From NCBI GenBank assembly GCA_905372265.1, contig CAJPOL010000020.1, positions 1-22,676 of the forward strand: a DNA stretch of 22,676 nucleotides, read 5' to 3'. Under the pieces are notes generated by a model. The model was not told the origin of the DNA. It ran no database searches and worked only from the letters and a program-made list of their open reading frames with translations. This stretch comes from an uncultured Treponema sp. (lineage in GTDB: Bacteria; Spirochaetota; Spirochaetia; Treponematales; Treponemataceae). Both the position numbers and the translations under genes were made by a program. Positions within the stretch are counted from its first letter, which is position 1. The number at the start of each line of letters is the position of its first letter. Below, piece by piece: positions 7,307-15,330 of the stretch.

Positions 7307-8773
7307 CTATTCTTCGTCCTCATATTCAAAACTTAAACCGACACCACAGTTGGGACACACTGTCATATCGATCGTAATCTGTGCACCGCATTCGGGGCAC
7401 TCATATATTTCCTCATCATCAAGGTCATCATTTACCGGCTGCACATCATCGGAAACGCCTTGCATACCGGCCTCATCAGCATCGGCATCTCCACCGACCA
7501 GTTCAAAGGATTCGCTGATGGACTCATATAAAGCACGGCCTTTCTCTTGGGATATACCCGGCAGCGCACAGACTTCATCGGCAGACAGGCTCAACAGCTG
7601 TTCTACCGTTTGTATATTATTATCATGCAGCGCCGCCAGTGTTTCTTCATCGATTTCAGCGGCATCTTCAAGCAGCACCGCATCATCGCTAAAGAGGTCT
7701 TCGGCAGCTTTACGGGTCTCGGAATGAATATCCATTTCTTGGAATTGCTTTTCGGTCTTAACGTCGATACTCCAATCGGCAAGCCGGTTTGCAAGCCGGA
7801 CATTCAAGCCCTGTTTACCGATTGCAATAGAGAGCTGACTTTCCGCTACAATTGCAAGCGCCGTATGTTTCTCTCCATCCAGAATAATAACCTTTAGAAC
7901 TTCAGCCGGGGACAGAGCATTAGCAATAAAGACGGTAGGATCGCTTGAATACTCAAGCACATCGATTTTCTCCCCTTCAAGCTCAGTGATAACCGTCTGA
8001 ATACGTCCGCCCTTAGGACCGACACATGCGCCGACCGGATCAACGTCATCACGGTGGGAAATAACCGCTATTTTTGTCCGGTAACCGGGTTCACGTACAA
8101 TTTTATAGAGTTCGACAATATTATCATAAATTTCCGGCACTTCAAGTTCCATCAACCGCCGCACAAAGTCGGGATCGGTACGGGAAAGAATTAATTGAAT
8201 GACATTTGACTGCCGATGCTTTTTTACTTCTTTTATAAGGGCTTTTATTCTATCGTTTGGATGATACGTTTCCTGCGGAAGCTGAAATTTTTTCGGGAGC
8301 AGCCCTTCAACTTTTCCCAAATCGACATAGATATTTCCGAGCTTTTCCCGCTGATAGTATCCGATAATAATTTCGCCTTCTTTACTCTTATATTCGGAAT
8401 AAATCGTATCTTTCTGAATTTCTTTTGTAGACTGATGCACCCGCTGCACGCCGGCTTGAATAGGGCCGCGCTTAAAATCTTTCGGATCAAGTTCAAACAA
8501 AAGCTCATCGCCTATTTCACAATCAGGGGCAAGTTTAATAGCTTCGTCAATATCAACCTCTGTAACAGGATCAACGACATCATCAACGATCTTCTTCCGT
8601 GCATAAATGGATACCGCCTCATCGCCGAAAGTAACCACTACATTTGCATCCGTTTTAAAAGTCGTTTTATATGCAGCTTTTAATGTTTGTTCAACAATTT
8701 TAAAAGCAAGGTCTTCATCCAGATCTTTTTCTTGTGCGAATTTGCGGACATCTTCATTTTTTACGCCAGCCAT
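7307..8773 (-). CDS. nusA: Transcription elongation/termination factor NusA with C-terminal zinc ribbon
   Basis: NusA binds RNA polymerase and nascent RNA and modulates pausing, termination and antitermination. The 488-residue protein begins MAGVKNEDVRKFAQEKDLDE with the N-terminal RNAP-binding domain, then an S1 domain (GEIIIGYYQREKLGNIYVDLGKVEGLLPKKF), then two KH domains with VGACVGPKGGRIQ and IGKQGLNVRLANRLADW. Next come an acidic stretch and a helix-hairpin-helix-like segment (NNIQTVEQLLSLSADEVCALPGI). The last 32 residues hold CPECG-x9-CPNCG (Cys459, 462, 473, 476), a zinc-ribbon pattern not part of standard NusA. The gene starts 10 bases after rimP with AAGGAG upstream and its stop overlaps the infB ribosome-binding site. 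Confidence 0.97.
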   Translation of the reverse strand: MAGVKNEDVRKFAQEKDLDEDLAFKIVEQTLKAAYKTTFKTDANVVVTFGDEAVSIYARKKIVDDVVDPVTEVDIDEAIKLAPDCEIGDELLFELDPKDFKRGPIQAGVQRVHQSTKEIQKDTIYSEYKSKEGEIIIGYYQREKLGNIYVDLGKVEGLLPKKFQLPQETYHPNDRIKALIKEVKKHRQSNVIQLILSRTDPDFVRRLMELEVPEIYDNIVELYKIVREPGYRTKIAVISHRDDVDPVGACVGPKGGRIQTVITELEGEKIDVLEYSSDPTVFIANALSPAEVLKVIILDGEKHTALAIVAESQLSIAIGKQGLNVRLANRLADWSIDVKTEKQFQEMDIHSETRKAAEDLFSDDAVLLEDAAEIDEETLAALHDNNIQTVEQLLSLSADEVCALPGISQEKGRALYESISESFELVGGDADADEAGMQGVSDDVQPVNDDLDDEEIYECPECGAQITIDMTVCPNCGVGLSFEYEDEE

Positions 8774-8783
8774 GAGCGACTCC

Positions 8784-9233
8784 TTACATTTTATTCAATT
8801 TCGCTTTCTTGATATCCCCATACAGGATATCTTGTTGCCCGTCGGAAGTCTTCAAACAAATATGTGTTGAATCCGCAAGAAGCAGCTCCCCTTCAAGCCA
8901 TTCGGCATGAGAGTTGTCCAGCACCTTCACGTTTTCTCCGATAAACGCTTGGAATTCCCGTGCATTTTTTATCATCCGGCTGAGGCCGGGAGAACTTACT
9001 TCCATTTGAATATCTTGCGAATTCAGTAAGACTTCTGCACGCGCTAACAAGGCTCGATGCACTTTTGCGCAGTCATCAATGCCTACACCGGCTTTTGTAT
9101 AAATAACGGCTTTTATCAGCCAAAGCGTCTTTTGATGAATGATGTGCAATTCCACCAGCTTATACCCCAACCCGTCAACAAGTTGTTCGTAATCGGCGAA
9201 ATACGGAATAGCTTCTTTCTGCACATATTCCAT
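8784..9233 (-). CDS. rimP: Ribosome maturation factor RimP
   Basis: RimP assists 30S subunit assembly. The 149-residue product has a normal length. The diagnostic motif is MEVSSPGLSRMIKNAREFQAF (family pattern: YLEVSSPGLDRPL--ERDF), followed by a C-terminal Sm-like barrel (ENVKVLDN...WLEGELLLADSTHICL) and a lysine-rich end. The N-terminal part (LGYKLVELHIIHQKTLWLIKAVIY...GIDDCAKVHRAL) fits the usual first domain. The ATG at 9231-9233 is preceded by GGGAG. It is the first gene of the rimP-nusA-infB cluster, so the leader upstream probably controls the whole operon. Confidence 0.96.
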   Translation of the reverse strand: MEYVQKEAIPYFADYEQLVDGLGYKLVELHIIHQKTLWLIKAVIYTKAGVGIDDCAKVHRALLARAEVLLNSQDIQMEVSSPGLSRMIKNAREFQAFIGENVKVLDNSHAEWLEGELLLADSTHICLKTSDGQQDILYGDIKKAKLNKM

Positions 9234-9249
9234 TGCGTCTACTCCCGTA

Positions 9250-9279
9250 AAAATAAAAAAAGAGCCGCTTGAACGACTC
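9250..9279 (-). terminator. Terminator-like hairpin in the rimP operon leader
   Basis: Read on the minus strand, GAGTCG (9274-9279) and CGGCTC (9262-9267) pair around a TTCAAG loop, with one G-T pair, and are followed by seven T residues and more T-rich sequence (9250-9261). This is a good intrinsic terminator shape 17-29 bases before the rimP start codon. It may end transcription from the methyltransferase gene upstream (stop at 9399), or attenuate the rimP-nusA operon, where NusA itself could feed back. A TTGTGA/CATTAT pair further upstream is a weak promoter candidate. The rest of 9280-9398 is A/T-rich with nothing recognisable. Confidence 0.6.
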
Positions 9280-9398
9280 CTGCATAGATTAAGGATAATA
9301 ATGTTCCTTGTACGAGACTATCACAAAAAAAAAGTTTATGCAAGAGCAGAAAAAAAGGCCTTGCAATATCGAAGAGTTTTTAGAAGCAAAAGTTCCCG

Positions 9399-10208
9399 TT
9401 ATTTTTTTTCCCACATTAATTCTGCGAATTTCGTTTTATCGTAATAAATGTATTTTGAGTCTTTATAGTCGTAATTTTTATCGATGTAGCGTAAAAGCTC
9501 ATCATCATAAGCATCGGTTGTAATCGAATATATTTTTTTTAACGCATTAAGCGCTTCTTTCTTTGATTCATATATTCGGTCAAATGCCGTCCCTTTTAGG
9601 AGCCGTATTTCAGGGAAAATATTCATTCCGTATAAAATATTAAACACAATATCGATTTTAGGCAAACGGGCAGAGTTTGGAATTCCGGTAATGCCGGTAA
9701 CGATTCTTCCCTGTTCTTCCCATGCGCTTTCGGTTGCAAACCAATGAATATACGCCCGCTTTTGGGAAGCCTCATCCATTTTTCTTAAAAAAAGAGATAT
9801 ATCATCGGTTATGAGGGAAAGAGAAGAAACCACCACGTCATATTTTTTATCAATTTTATAATCTTCCCAAAAACTTTGGACGGTATCGACGTTTTGAATA
9901 TTGCGTTTTTTACTTTCTTCTTTAAAAAACTCGATCATACCCAAAGCAGGCTCGATTGCCGTTACATGCTTTGCCTTTGCCGCAAGTTCAAAACTGATTA
10001 TTCCCGGCCCCGCACCTATTTCCAATACGGTTTCCTCAGGCTCAATTCTGATACCGGAAGCCCGTCTTTTTCCGTCTTCCCAAAGATGAGCAGAAGCCGC
10101 ATATGCAGAAGCCTCTTTCTTACTCATCTTTTTTATTTTTTCCCGCTCTGTGAGAGATACCGCAAAAGAATTGGCTTCTTTCCAAATTTTACCGTAATCT
10201 ATTTCCAT
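9399..10208 (-). CDS. Class I SAM-dependent methyltransferase, substrate unknown
   Basis: The 269-residue protein has a clear Rossmann methyltransferase core. Motif I is VLEIGAGPG (residues 61-69), an acidic residue ends the second strand (VTAIEPALGM, Glu86), and YDVVVSSLSLI fits motif IV. The N-terminus (MEIDYGKIWKEANSFAVSL) is helical and probably caps the substrate site. The C-terminal half contains an aromatic-rich helical section ending YIYYDKTKFAELMWEKK. It resembles stand-alone small-molecule methyltransferases of anaerobic bacteria, but no substrate can be named. There is no clear ribosome-binding site; an A/T-rich TATAAATTAAATAA lies directly before the ATG. It follows the lipoprotein-sorting operon but is separated from it by a complex palindromic repeat, so it may be expressed independently. 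Confidence 0.8.
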   Translation of the reverse strand: MEIDYGKIWKEANSFAVSLTEREKIKKMSKKEASAYAASAHLWEDGKRRASGIRIEPEETVLEIGAGPGIISFELAAKAKHVTAIEPALGMIEFFKEESKKRNIQNVDTVQSFWEDYKIDKKYDVVVSSLSLITDDISLFLRKMDEASQKRAYIHWFATESAWEEQGRIVTGITGIPNSARLPKIDIVFNILYGMNIFPEIRLLKGTAFDRIYESKKEALNALKKIYSITTDAYDDELLRYIDKNYDYKDSKYIYYDKTKFAELMWEKK

Positions 10209-10284
10209 TTATTTAATTTATACGCCTGCAAACTTGCTTCTGCTTGAAACCACCGCCGTCCTTGGCGATTCTGCCTCTCCAGCG

Positions 10285-10407
10285 CGTTTGCAAATAGCGG
10301 AGGTAGATACAAGGAGCTAGGCAAAAAAGTACCGCAGGCGTATCTTCGATACGTTGAGGACACTTTTTTGCCGTGCGACGCAGTAGATGCCCCGCTATTT
10401 GCAAACG
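10285..10407. repeat. 123-bp multi-arm palindromic repeat abutting the lipoprotein-sorting gene
   Basis: Three nested inverted repeats are perfect: CGTTTGCAAATAGCGG (10285-10300) with CCGCTATTTGCAAACG (10392-10407); GGCAAAAAAGT (10320-10330) with ACTTTTTTGCC (10362-10372); and CGTATC (10339-10344) with GATACG (10348-10353). The right end is one base from the stop codon of the LolA-like gene (10409-10411). A further TGCAAAC at 10226-10232 repeats the outer-arm core. On the minus strand the structure may act as a terminator or mRNA stabiliser. The organisation suggests a dispersed MITE- or REP-like family. No protein is encoded. Confidence 0.82.
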
Positions 10408-10408
10408 A

Positions 10409-11191
10409 TCAATTGATTTTTTCCAAATAGGCCTTCGTAAACACCACATCCGGTATTGCAGAGGTGTCAAAATCGGAAAGTACCTGCGTGGTTTTTTCGC
10501 CCTTGTTAATCTCGTTGATGTAGATAGACTGAGAAGCCCAGTTGTAGTTGCCGATTTTGACATATTTCGGAATGAGCGTGGTACGCATAAGTCTGCCGCT
10601 TGAACCGTAGCTTTCTATTTTTAAGATAAGCGGATTAACTTTCCGTACGTAGAACTTTTCCTGCGCATAGGTCGCCTCGGGCAACAGTGTTTTCAGCATG
10701 ACTCCATAAACTTCAAACTTGCCGACTTTTGTTTCCTCAATATTCACAATTTCATAGGCACGTCTGAATTCGGAACGTTTTTTAACGTCGGACACTTTAG
10801 TATCGGAATCCCCGATTGTACGTTTCAGCGAAGAATGGGTAAATTGATGCGATGTAGGATCATACACCCACACGTTATTTTTTTCTTGCAAATAACCGGT
10901 ACCCTTATCCGCTTCAGGCGCAAGCTGGATAAGCGTAGTTTGATCTTTTTTATCGCGTCTAAATAATCTGTACTGATGAGCAGATTTCGGCTCGCTCGGT
11001 TTTTCAATAATGAGCGAAAGGGTACAGCTTATATCCTGATCAAAGTTAGCCGATTCGTACTGTTTTTCCAGAATACCGTACATCTCTTCCGTGCTCGGTA
11101 TTTGCGCAAAAAGAGAAAGCGGCAGCATACCAAAAAGCGCTGCAGCCAATACAACCGCATATTTTCTCGTCACCATTTTCTTATTCATCAT
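10409..11191 (-). CDS. LolA-like outer membrane lipoprotein-sorting protein
   Basis: The 260-residue product has a signal peptide (KYAVVLAAALFGMLPLSLFA, cleavage probably before Gln30) and a periplasmic domain. The domain shows the pattern of the uncharacterised outer-membrane lipoprotein-sorting family (LolA-like fold, Pfam PF17131 from memory): YRLFRRDKKDQTTLIQLAPEAD, GTGYLQEKNNVWVYDP, SEFRRAYEIVNIEE, KFYVRKVNPLILKIESYG and a final DFDTSAIPDVVFTKAYLEKI. Such proteins usually sit with FtsX/MacB-like permeases, as here, and are thought to carry lipidated or lipid cargo from the inner membrane across the periplasm. AGGAGATAATG precedes the start; two ATGs in tandem (11189-11191 and 11186-11188) are both possible. 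It is the last clear gene of the transport operon. Cargo is inference. Confidence 0.85.
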   Translation of the reverse strand: MMNKKMVTRKYAVVLAAALFGMLPLSLFAQIPSTEEMYGILEKQYESANFDQDISCTLSLIIEKPSEPKSAHQYRLFRRDKKDQTTLIQLAPEADKGTGYLQEKNNVWVYDPTSHQFTHSSLKRTIGDSDTKVSDVKKRSEFRRAYEIVNIEETKVGKFEVYGVMLKTLLPEATYAQEKFYVRKVNPLILKIESYGSSGRLMRTTLIPKYVKIGNYNWASQSIYINEINKGEKTTQVLSDFDTSAIPDVVFTKAYLEKIN

Positions 11192-11251
11192 TATCTCCTA
11201 AATTCTAAAAATTTTAAGCAGTCTCTGTTTAATACGGCTCTCATTCATCGG

Positions 11252-11659
11252 TTACAAGACAGCCGAAGTTAAGCGGTATACTTCTTGCGTACCCAAGCCG
11301 GTAACCTTCGCAATATTTTCTATTGATAAGCCAATGCTCAATAGATTCTTCGCTGTCTCAATAGCCTTTTGGTGAGAGCCTTCTTCTAAACCTTCTTGTT
11401 TACCTTGCCGGATGCCCTGTTCCAAGCCTTGCTTGATACCTCGCTCCATGCCTTGCCGTTCGGATTCATGAATCATGGAAATACGGTCGCTTTCATACCG
11501 ACCGGCAGCCATATAGCGTTCCCGCTCTTTATCGTCAAGGTAAAAGTTATTCATAACCTCATTGGCTTTCGCCATCACAGGGTTCTCCTGCGCTAATTGT
11601 GCTCGCACATCGTTATCCTCCGTTTTTATGAACAGTAACCATTTTTCTAACTCCGTCAT
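11252..11659 (-). pseudogene. C-terminal remnant of an Rpn/PD-(D/E)XK_2 nuclease
   Basis: The 135-codon frame begins MTELEKWLLFIKT and contains VMAKANEVMNNFYLDDKERE, then a repeated glycine-spaced coiled-coil stretch (GMERGIKQGLEQGIRQG) and LLSIGLSIENIAKVTGL. These are hallmarks of the C-terminal half of the Rpn family of recombination-promoting nucleases (PF12784-type), normally about 280-300 residues. The N-terminal nuclease domain with the catalytic D...D/E-x-K residues is absent. The frame continues upstream as APDDTD right up to the stop of the permease gene, so a deletion probably fused this tail to the operon. It may still be translated, but should be inactive as a nuclease. Confidence 0.75.
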
Positions 11660-11684
11660 ATCCGTATCGTCCGGCGCAATCCCC

Positions 11685-13052
11685 TTACTTACTCGAACGC
11701 AGCGCTTCGGCAGGAATCATATTCGCAGCGCGTACGGCGGGGCCGAGCGCTGCAAGAATTGCCAGACATGCGGTCAGCAGGAATTTTAAGCAGATAACCG
11801 CCGGCGACAGTATCCACAAGAAATGCCCGTTAGTAGTCAGCATACTCATCCATGAGTCAATCGATATGGGGATAAAGCTGATAATCTGCATGATAATCAG
11901 CGCAAGCGCTAGCCCTACAACAGCGCCGATGACCGAAAGAAAACCCGCTTCCGACAAAAACAAGAGGCTGACTTTAAATCTGCTGACGCCGCAGGAGCGC
12001 ATCGTGCCGATTTCCCCTTTCCGTTCATGCACTATCATCCTGAACGTATTGGAAATACCGATCATCGTAACAAGCAAGAGTACGAGCAGCACCCCGAGGC
12101 TAATCCGCTGTATGGTTTGAGAGAGCGTTACCATCTGCGGCGCAAAATCGTAAAAGGTCATAACGGCATATTTTTGTCCCTTCCATGTGCCTTCGTTCAG
12201 CTGCCGCAATATCTCTTGACTGGGATTTACAGAATTAAGCTGCGCCGCAAAGATACGATCGGTTACGGGGCCGTGTTCACTCAACCGCTTTTGTAAACGA
12301 TTGGCGACATCATCCTGTTGATTCTCATTCTTTAAGAAAATACCGATGGTATCCACATACCCTTGCGGAATCTCAGCAATCTTATTGATAAAATTGAAAT
12401 CGGCATAAAACTGTAGTTGATCGAATTGACTTTGATCCTGATAAATCCCTTCTACCTGAAATTCAGCGACCGTTGCCTGTCCGCGCAGCGTCCTCGTTTC
12501 AAAGAGTACGGTATCATGCAATTTAACATTGAGCGCCTCAGCCGTTTTTTCGGGGATAAAGAGGGCGTTCTCCGTTGTTTTTACCTGTTCCCATCCGCCT
12601 TCTTTAAATGCAAAGCTGCCGCGCAACGCTTCTTCCTCATCGAATTTACAACCCGCAATTTTTGTCGTTAATTGTTTCCCTGCAAAAAGCAGCGTGCCGC
12701 TGCGTTCAGAACGAATCGTAGTATACAGCGCATCCACTTTCTCTTCTTCGATGATTTTTTGTATTAAATCAACGCTTTTCGGACGCAAATATTGATTAGC
12801 CGAATCATATTCCGATTTGTTAGCAGCTTTTTCAGCCCCTATCACATAAACATGCCCGCCGACAATTTTAGCAATCTGATACTCCAAACTCTTTCGGGCG
12901 CCGTTTGCCAAACCGTCAATCAGCGTTACAATTAAAAAAGCGAATATAATCGCAATAACCAATAGGGCGCTCCGTCTCTTTTGCCTATTCAAATTCCGAA
13001 ACGCAATCTTTAGAATATTCATATCCCATATGTTCATATAATGTATAGCCAT
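11685..13052 (-). CDS. ABC transporter permease, FtsX/MacB (LolC/LolE-like) family
   Basis: The 455-residue protein has the MacB/LolCE layout: a first membrane helix (LLVIAIIFAFLIVTLIDGL, residues 30-48), a large periplasmic domain, and three C-terminal helices in an FtsX domain (LGVLLVLLLVTMIGISNTF, EAGFLSVIGAVVGLALALIIM, and a last one ending VRAANMIPAEALRSSK). VHERKGEIGTMRSCGVSR is the usual cytoplasmic coupling loop between the helices. It starts 14 bases after the previous permease gene, with AAGGG upstream of the ATG at 13050-13052; a start ten codons in is also possible. Together with its partner permease and the LolD-like ATPase it should form a mechanotransmission-type exporter that works on periplasmic or membrane-anchored substrate rather than by translocation. 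Confidence 0.9.
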   Translation of the reverse strand: MAIHYMNIWDMNILKIAFRNLNRQKRRSALLVIAIIFAFLIVTLIDGLANGARKSLEYQIAKIVGGHVYVIGAEKAANKSEYDSANQYLRPKSVDLIQKIIEEEKVDALYTTIRSERSGTLLFAGKQLTTKIAGCKFDEEEALRGSFAFKEGGWEQVKTTENALFIPEKTAEALNVKLHDTVLFETRTLRGQATVAEFQVEGIYQDQSQFDQLQFYADFNFINKIAEIPQGYVDTIGIFLKNENQQDDVANRLQKRLSEHGPVTDRIFAAQLNSVNPSQEILRQLNEGTWKGQKYAVMTFYDFAPQMVTLSQTIQRISLGVLLVLLLVTMIGISNTFRMIVHERKGEIGTMRSCGVSRFKVSLLFLSEAGFLSVIGAVVGLALALIIMQIISFIPISIDSWMSMLTTNGHFLWILSPAVICLKFLLTACLAILAALGPAVRAANMIPAEALRSSK

Positions 13053-13066
13053 AGTTTTCCCTTACC

Positions 13067-14599
13067 TTATTTATTGATGGCTTCCAACGGGCTGACCTTT
13101 AACGCAAGCCCGACCGGATACCAGTTTGCAACCAGTCCCGCAGCAAGCATCGCTCCTAATGTACTCAGTACGGCGCCAATAGAAATAGCAGTTTGAATTT
13201 TATAGCCGCCGAACATAATTGCAAGCGTTTCGCTCGAAAAACGGATGCCTAAAGCATTGAAGATAAGCCCGACAATAACCGCAAGCGCAATCCCGCATAC
13301 GGCTCCGATAAACGACAGCAAAAACGACTCCGTATAAAAGAGCCGTTTGACAAACGACCGCTTTGCGCCGATTGCCCGCATGGTACCGATCTCCGCTGTC
13401 CGCTCCATAATTGAAACGACAAGCGTATTCATAATAACGATGAGCACTACAACCGCCAACAATATCAACACCGCTATCATCAACACCTGCGTTGTTTGAA
13501 TGCCGGCGGCATATTGCAGCATTGCTTCATTCCATGGAAGCGCTTGCGAGACGAGACCTTCCTCATCAAACCATTTATTGAGCGCGGCAATCGTTTGCGC
13601 CGTTTTGCCGGAATCCTTTAGCTTAACTGCGGCAAAATGCCATGCGTCGGTATCCGCCATATTGAGCTGATTGCGCAATTCGGTACTGCCTAAAAGGTTA
13701 TTTATATCCATAGCGGAAGACTTGTTTGCAGAAACAGTATCAGCCTGCTCGGGTGCGCCTATATCGTCGTCCGAAAAAAGTTCGTCTTCCGATTTTTCAG
13801 AAAGACTCAAGTCGATCGACTTAGGGAGCTCCGTTACGGTCCGCGCTCCCATCGTTACGCCGGCAAGCATACGCGCACTGGTGATATCCGTATAGACAAT
13901 CATCTGTATTGCAGTGTCAGGATGAGCAAAATTGAAAAAACCTTTTACCGTAACTTTCCGCAGCTTTGCCTTCTCCTTGAAACTCGTTACGACCACTTCA
14001 TCACCGGCATGAAGTTCCCGTTCATAGTATTTTTCGTACTTTTCTTTTATTTTCTGCGGCACAAGAATAAATTCTGCGCTGTCCGAATCAGGGAATTCGC
14101 CCTCATATATTTTAATAGTGTCAAACGTCTTTTTATATGATGAGGGTTCAACGCCGATTGTAACCGAAAACGGCATATAAGCGTAGTTTTCGCCTTTAGG
14201 CTCCCACGAATCGGAAATATCCGCAGGCCGCATCATTCCGTAACCGGCAATGATGCCCCGCGTATAGTGCGTTACTTCGGGCAGTTCATCAAGCTTTGCC
14301 GCTATCTTGTCTATTTTGGACAGATACGGCATAGACGGCAGCTTTCCGGTGCTAGCCTCTTTAATTGCACCGATAAATGTTACATGCACCCCTTTCTCAA
14401 GGGGCTTGCCGGTAATAAAAATATCGCCGCAAAAGTCGCTTTCGCATACGCTTTTAGTTTGCTGCTCTGCGAAGTTCAGTAATCCGAGCCCCAGCACCAC
14501 TAAAAAGCTGCCGAGACCGATTAATGTCATAATAATCAGCGTTTTTGCCTTATGCGAAAAAAGATTTTTCAACGCCAACTTAAAAATTGTTTTATTCAT
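13067..14599 (-). CDS. ABC transporter permease, FtsX/MacB family, with acidic periplasmic insertion
   Basis: The 510-residue product has an N-terminal helix (LIIMTLIGLGSFLVVLGLGLL, residues 21-41), a periplasmic domain of about 320 residues and three C-terminal helices near 370-395, 423-447 and 468-493. The signature coupling loop is MERTAEIGTMRAIGAKRSFVKRL. The periplasmic part includes a Ser/Asp/Glu-rich segment (LSLSEKSEDELFSDDDIGAP and onward) that looks disordered and is absent from the neighbouring permease. It ends NWYPVGLALKVSPLEAINK, the common family C-terminus. It probably forms a heterodimer with the downstream permease. It starts 15 bases after the lipoprotein gene stop. Confidence 0.9.
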   Translation of the reverse strand: MNKTIFKLALKNLFSHKAKTLIIMTLIGLGSFLVVLGLGLLNFAEQQTKSVCESDFCGDIFITGKPLEKGVHVTFIGAIKEASTGKLPSMPYLSKIDKIAAKLDELPEVTHYTRGIIAGYGMMRPADISDSWEPKGENYAYMPFSVTIGVEPSSYKKTFDTIKIYEGEFPDSDSAEFILVPQKIKEKYEKYYERELHAGDEVVVTSFKEKAKLRKVTVKGFFNFAHPDTAIQMIVYTDITSARMLAGVTMGARTVTELPKSIDLSLSEKSEDELFSDDDIGAPEQADTVSANKSSAMDINNLLGSTELRNQLNMADTDAWHFAAVKLKDSGKTAQTIAALNKWFDEEGLVSQALPWNEAMLQYAAGIQTTQVLMIAVLILLAVVVLIVIMNTLVVSIMERTAEIGTMRAIGAKRSFVKRLFYTESFLLSFIGAVCGIALAVIVGLIFNALGIRFSSETLAIMFGGYKIQTAISIGAVLSTLGAMLAAGLVANWYPVGLALKVSPLEAINK

Positions 14600-14614
14600 C
14601 GTTATTATCCCTTT

Positions 14615-15088
14615 TTATATTTTTTCAGGGTGAATCAATGTATCATAATCCGCATCGGTAATATCCCACACTATCGAAGAAAGCAGTGGAATATCCGTTA
14701 TCCGGATTTTTTGATAATTTGAATACACATACAAGTTCATTTTTTGTTCCGTTCTATTTTTGAACACATAGCGATAGAGCACCTTTGCATCCTCCGGCAC
14801 ATCTATAACAAGTTCCAGCGTAGCTGCCTCACCGCTTTGTCCAATGCTTCCGCCGATAAACGAGCCGATATACTCAAGCTGTTTCTTCTCTGCAAGAACG
14901 GTTACGAGGTTTTCTCCGGCGTCATAGACAAAAACAGCTTCTTTGCCTTTGTAATCAGTCTCCGTTACAGCCGCTTTTGCTGTTCCGCCTTTCTCACCGC
15001 CGCAACTTACTGCGAACAAACAGCTCACCGCAAAAGCAACCGTCAAACAAAACAGTATCGTTTTTCTTTTCATTGCTGAACCAATCAT
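14615..15088 (-). CDS. Small predicted lipoprotein, function unknown
   Basis: The 157-residue product starts at the ATG 15086-15088, chosen because AAAGGA lies nine bases upstream; alternatives are the ATG or TTG at 15092-15097. The N-terminus (MIGSAMKRKTILFCLTVAF) is a lipoprotein signal peptide, and the spirochaetal lipobox FAVSC-GG lies about residue 29. The mature part has a low-complexity start (GGEKGGTAKAAVTETDYKGK) and a beta-rich domain with LELVIDVPEDAKVLYRYVFKN and YSNYQKIRITDIPLLSSIVWD. I recognise no family. Its place between the ATPase and the permeases suggests an accessory or substrate-side lipoprotein of the transporter. Confidence 0.72.
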   Translation of the reverse strand: MIGSAMKRKTILFCLTVAFAVSCLFAVSCGGEKGGTAKAAVTETDYKGKEAVFVYDAGENLVTVLAEKKQLEYIGSFIGGSIGQSGEAATLELVIDVPEDAKVLYRYVFKNRTEQKMNLYVYSNYQKIRITDIPLLSSIVWDITDADYDTLIHPEKI

Positions 15089-15109
15089 AACCATCAATCC
15101 TTTAAGATA

Positions 15110-15304
15110 TCACCACGTGTCATCTTTTAGATACTCCCAAACCGTCTGAAGACCTGTCTCACGTATTTTCTGAAAAGCATCTGCTTCGCAAAATTATTCC
15201 CCTTGCGCAGCTTTCTTAGTTAAATAATTGAGATAGTTCACAAGCGCCTCATAGTAATCCTGCGGCAAAGCTCTTATTTTCTGCTCCAGCATTTCATACG
15301 GCAT
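15110..15304 (-). pseudogene. Antitoxin-like gene broken by an in-frame stop
   Basis: From the ATG at 15302-15304 (AGGAAAG just upstream) the frame reads MPYEMLEQKIRALPQDYYEA, then a NYLNYLTKK segment, to a TAA at 15194-15196 (codon 37). The same frame then continues EADAFQKIRETGLQTVWEYL and KDDTW to a TGA at 15110-15112. The N-terminal LEQKIRALPQDYYEALVNYL pattern is that of small DUF2281/VapB-like antitoxins, and the WEYLKDDTW end is a common tail of such genes in treponemes, from memory. The full product would be 64 residues. No toxin gene is adjacent. A single-base nonsense change is the simplest reading; a 36-residue product could still be made. Confidence 0.6.
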
Positions 15305-15330
15305 CTTTCCTATTCCTTTTCACGTTTTCC

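Noticed and set aside
7300..7329. Longer infB start ten codons upstream
   Set aside because: It overlaps nusA and lacks a ribosome-binding site, whereas the ATG at 7299 follows AGGAG at good spacing.
6910..7377. 155-codon plus-strand open frame opposite infB and nusA
   Set aside because: Arg- and Phe-rich translation of the antisense of a well-supported gene; no family features.
8216..8683. 155-codon plus-strand open frame opposite nusA
   Set aside because: Shadow of the nusA coding sequence, with no start signal or recognisable domain.
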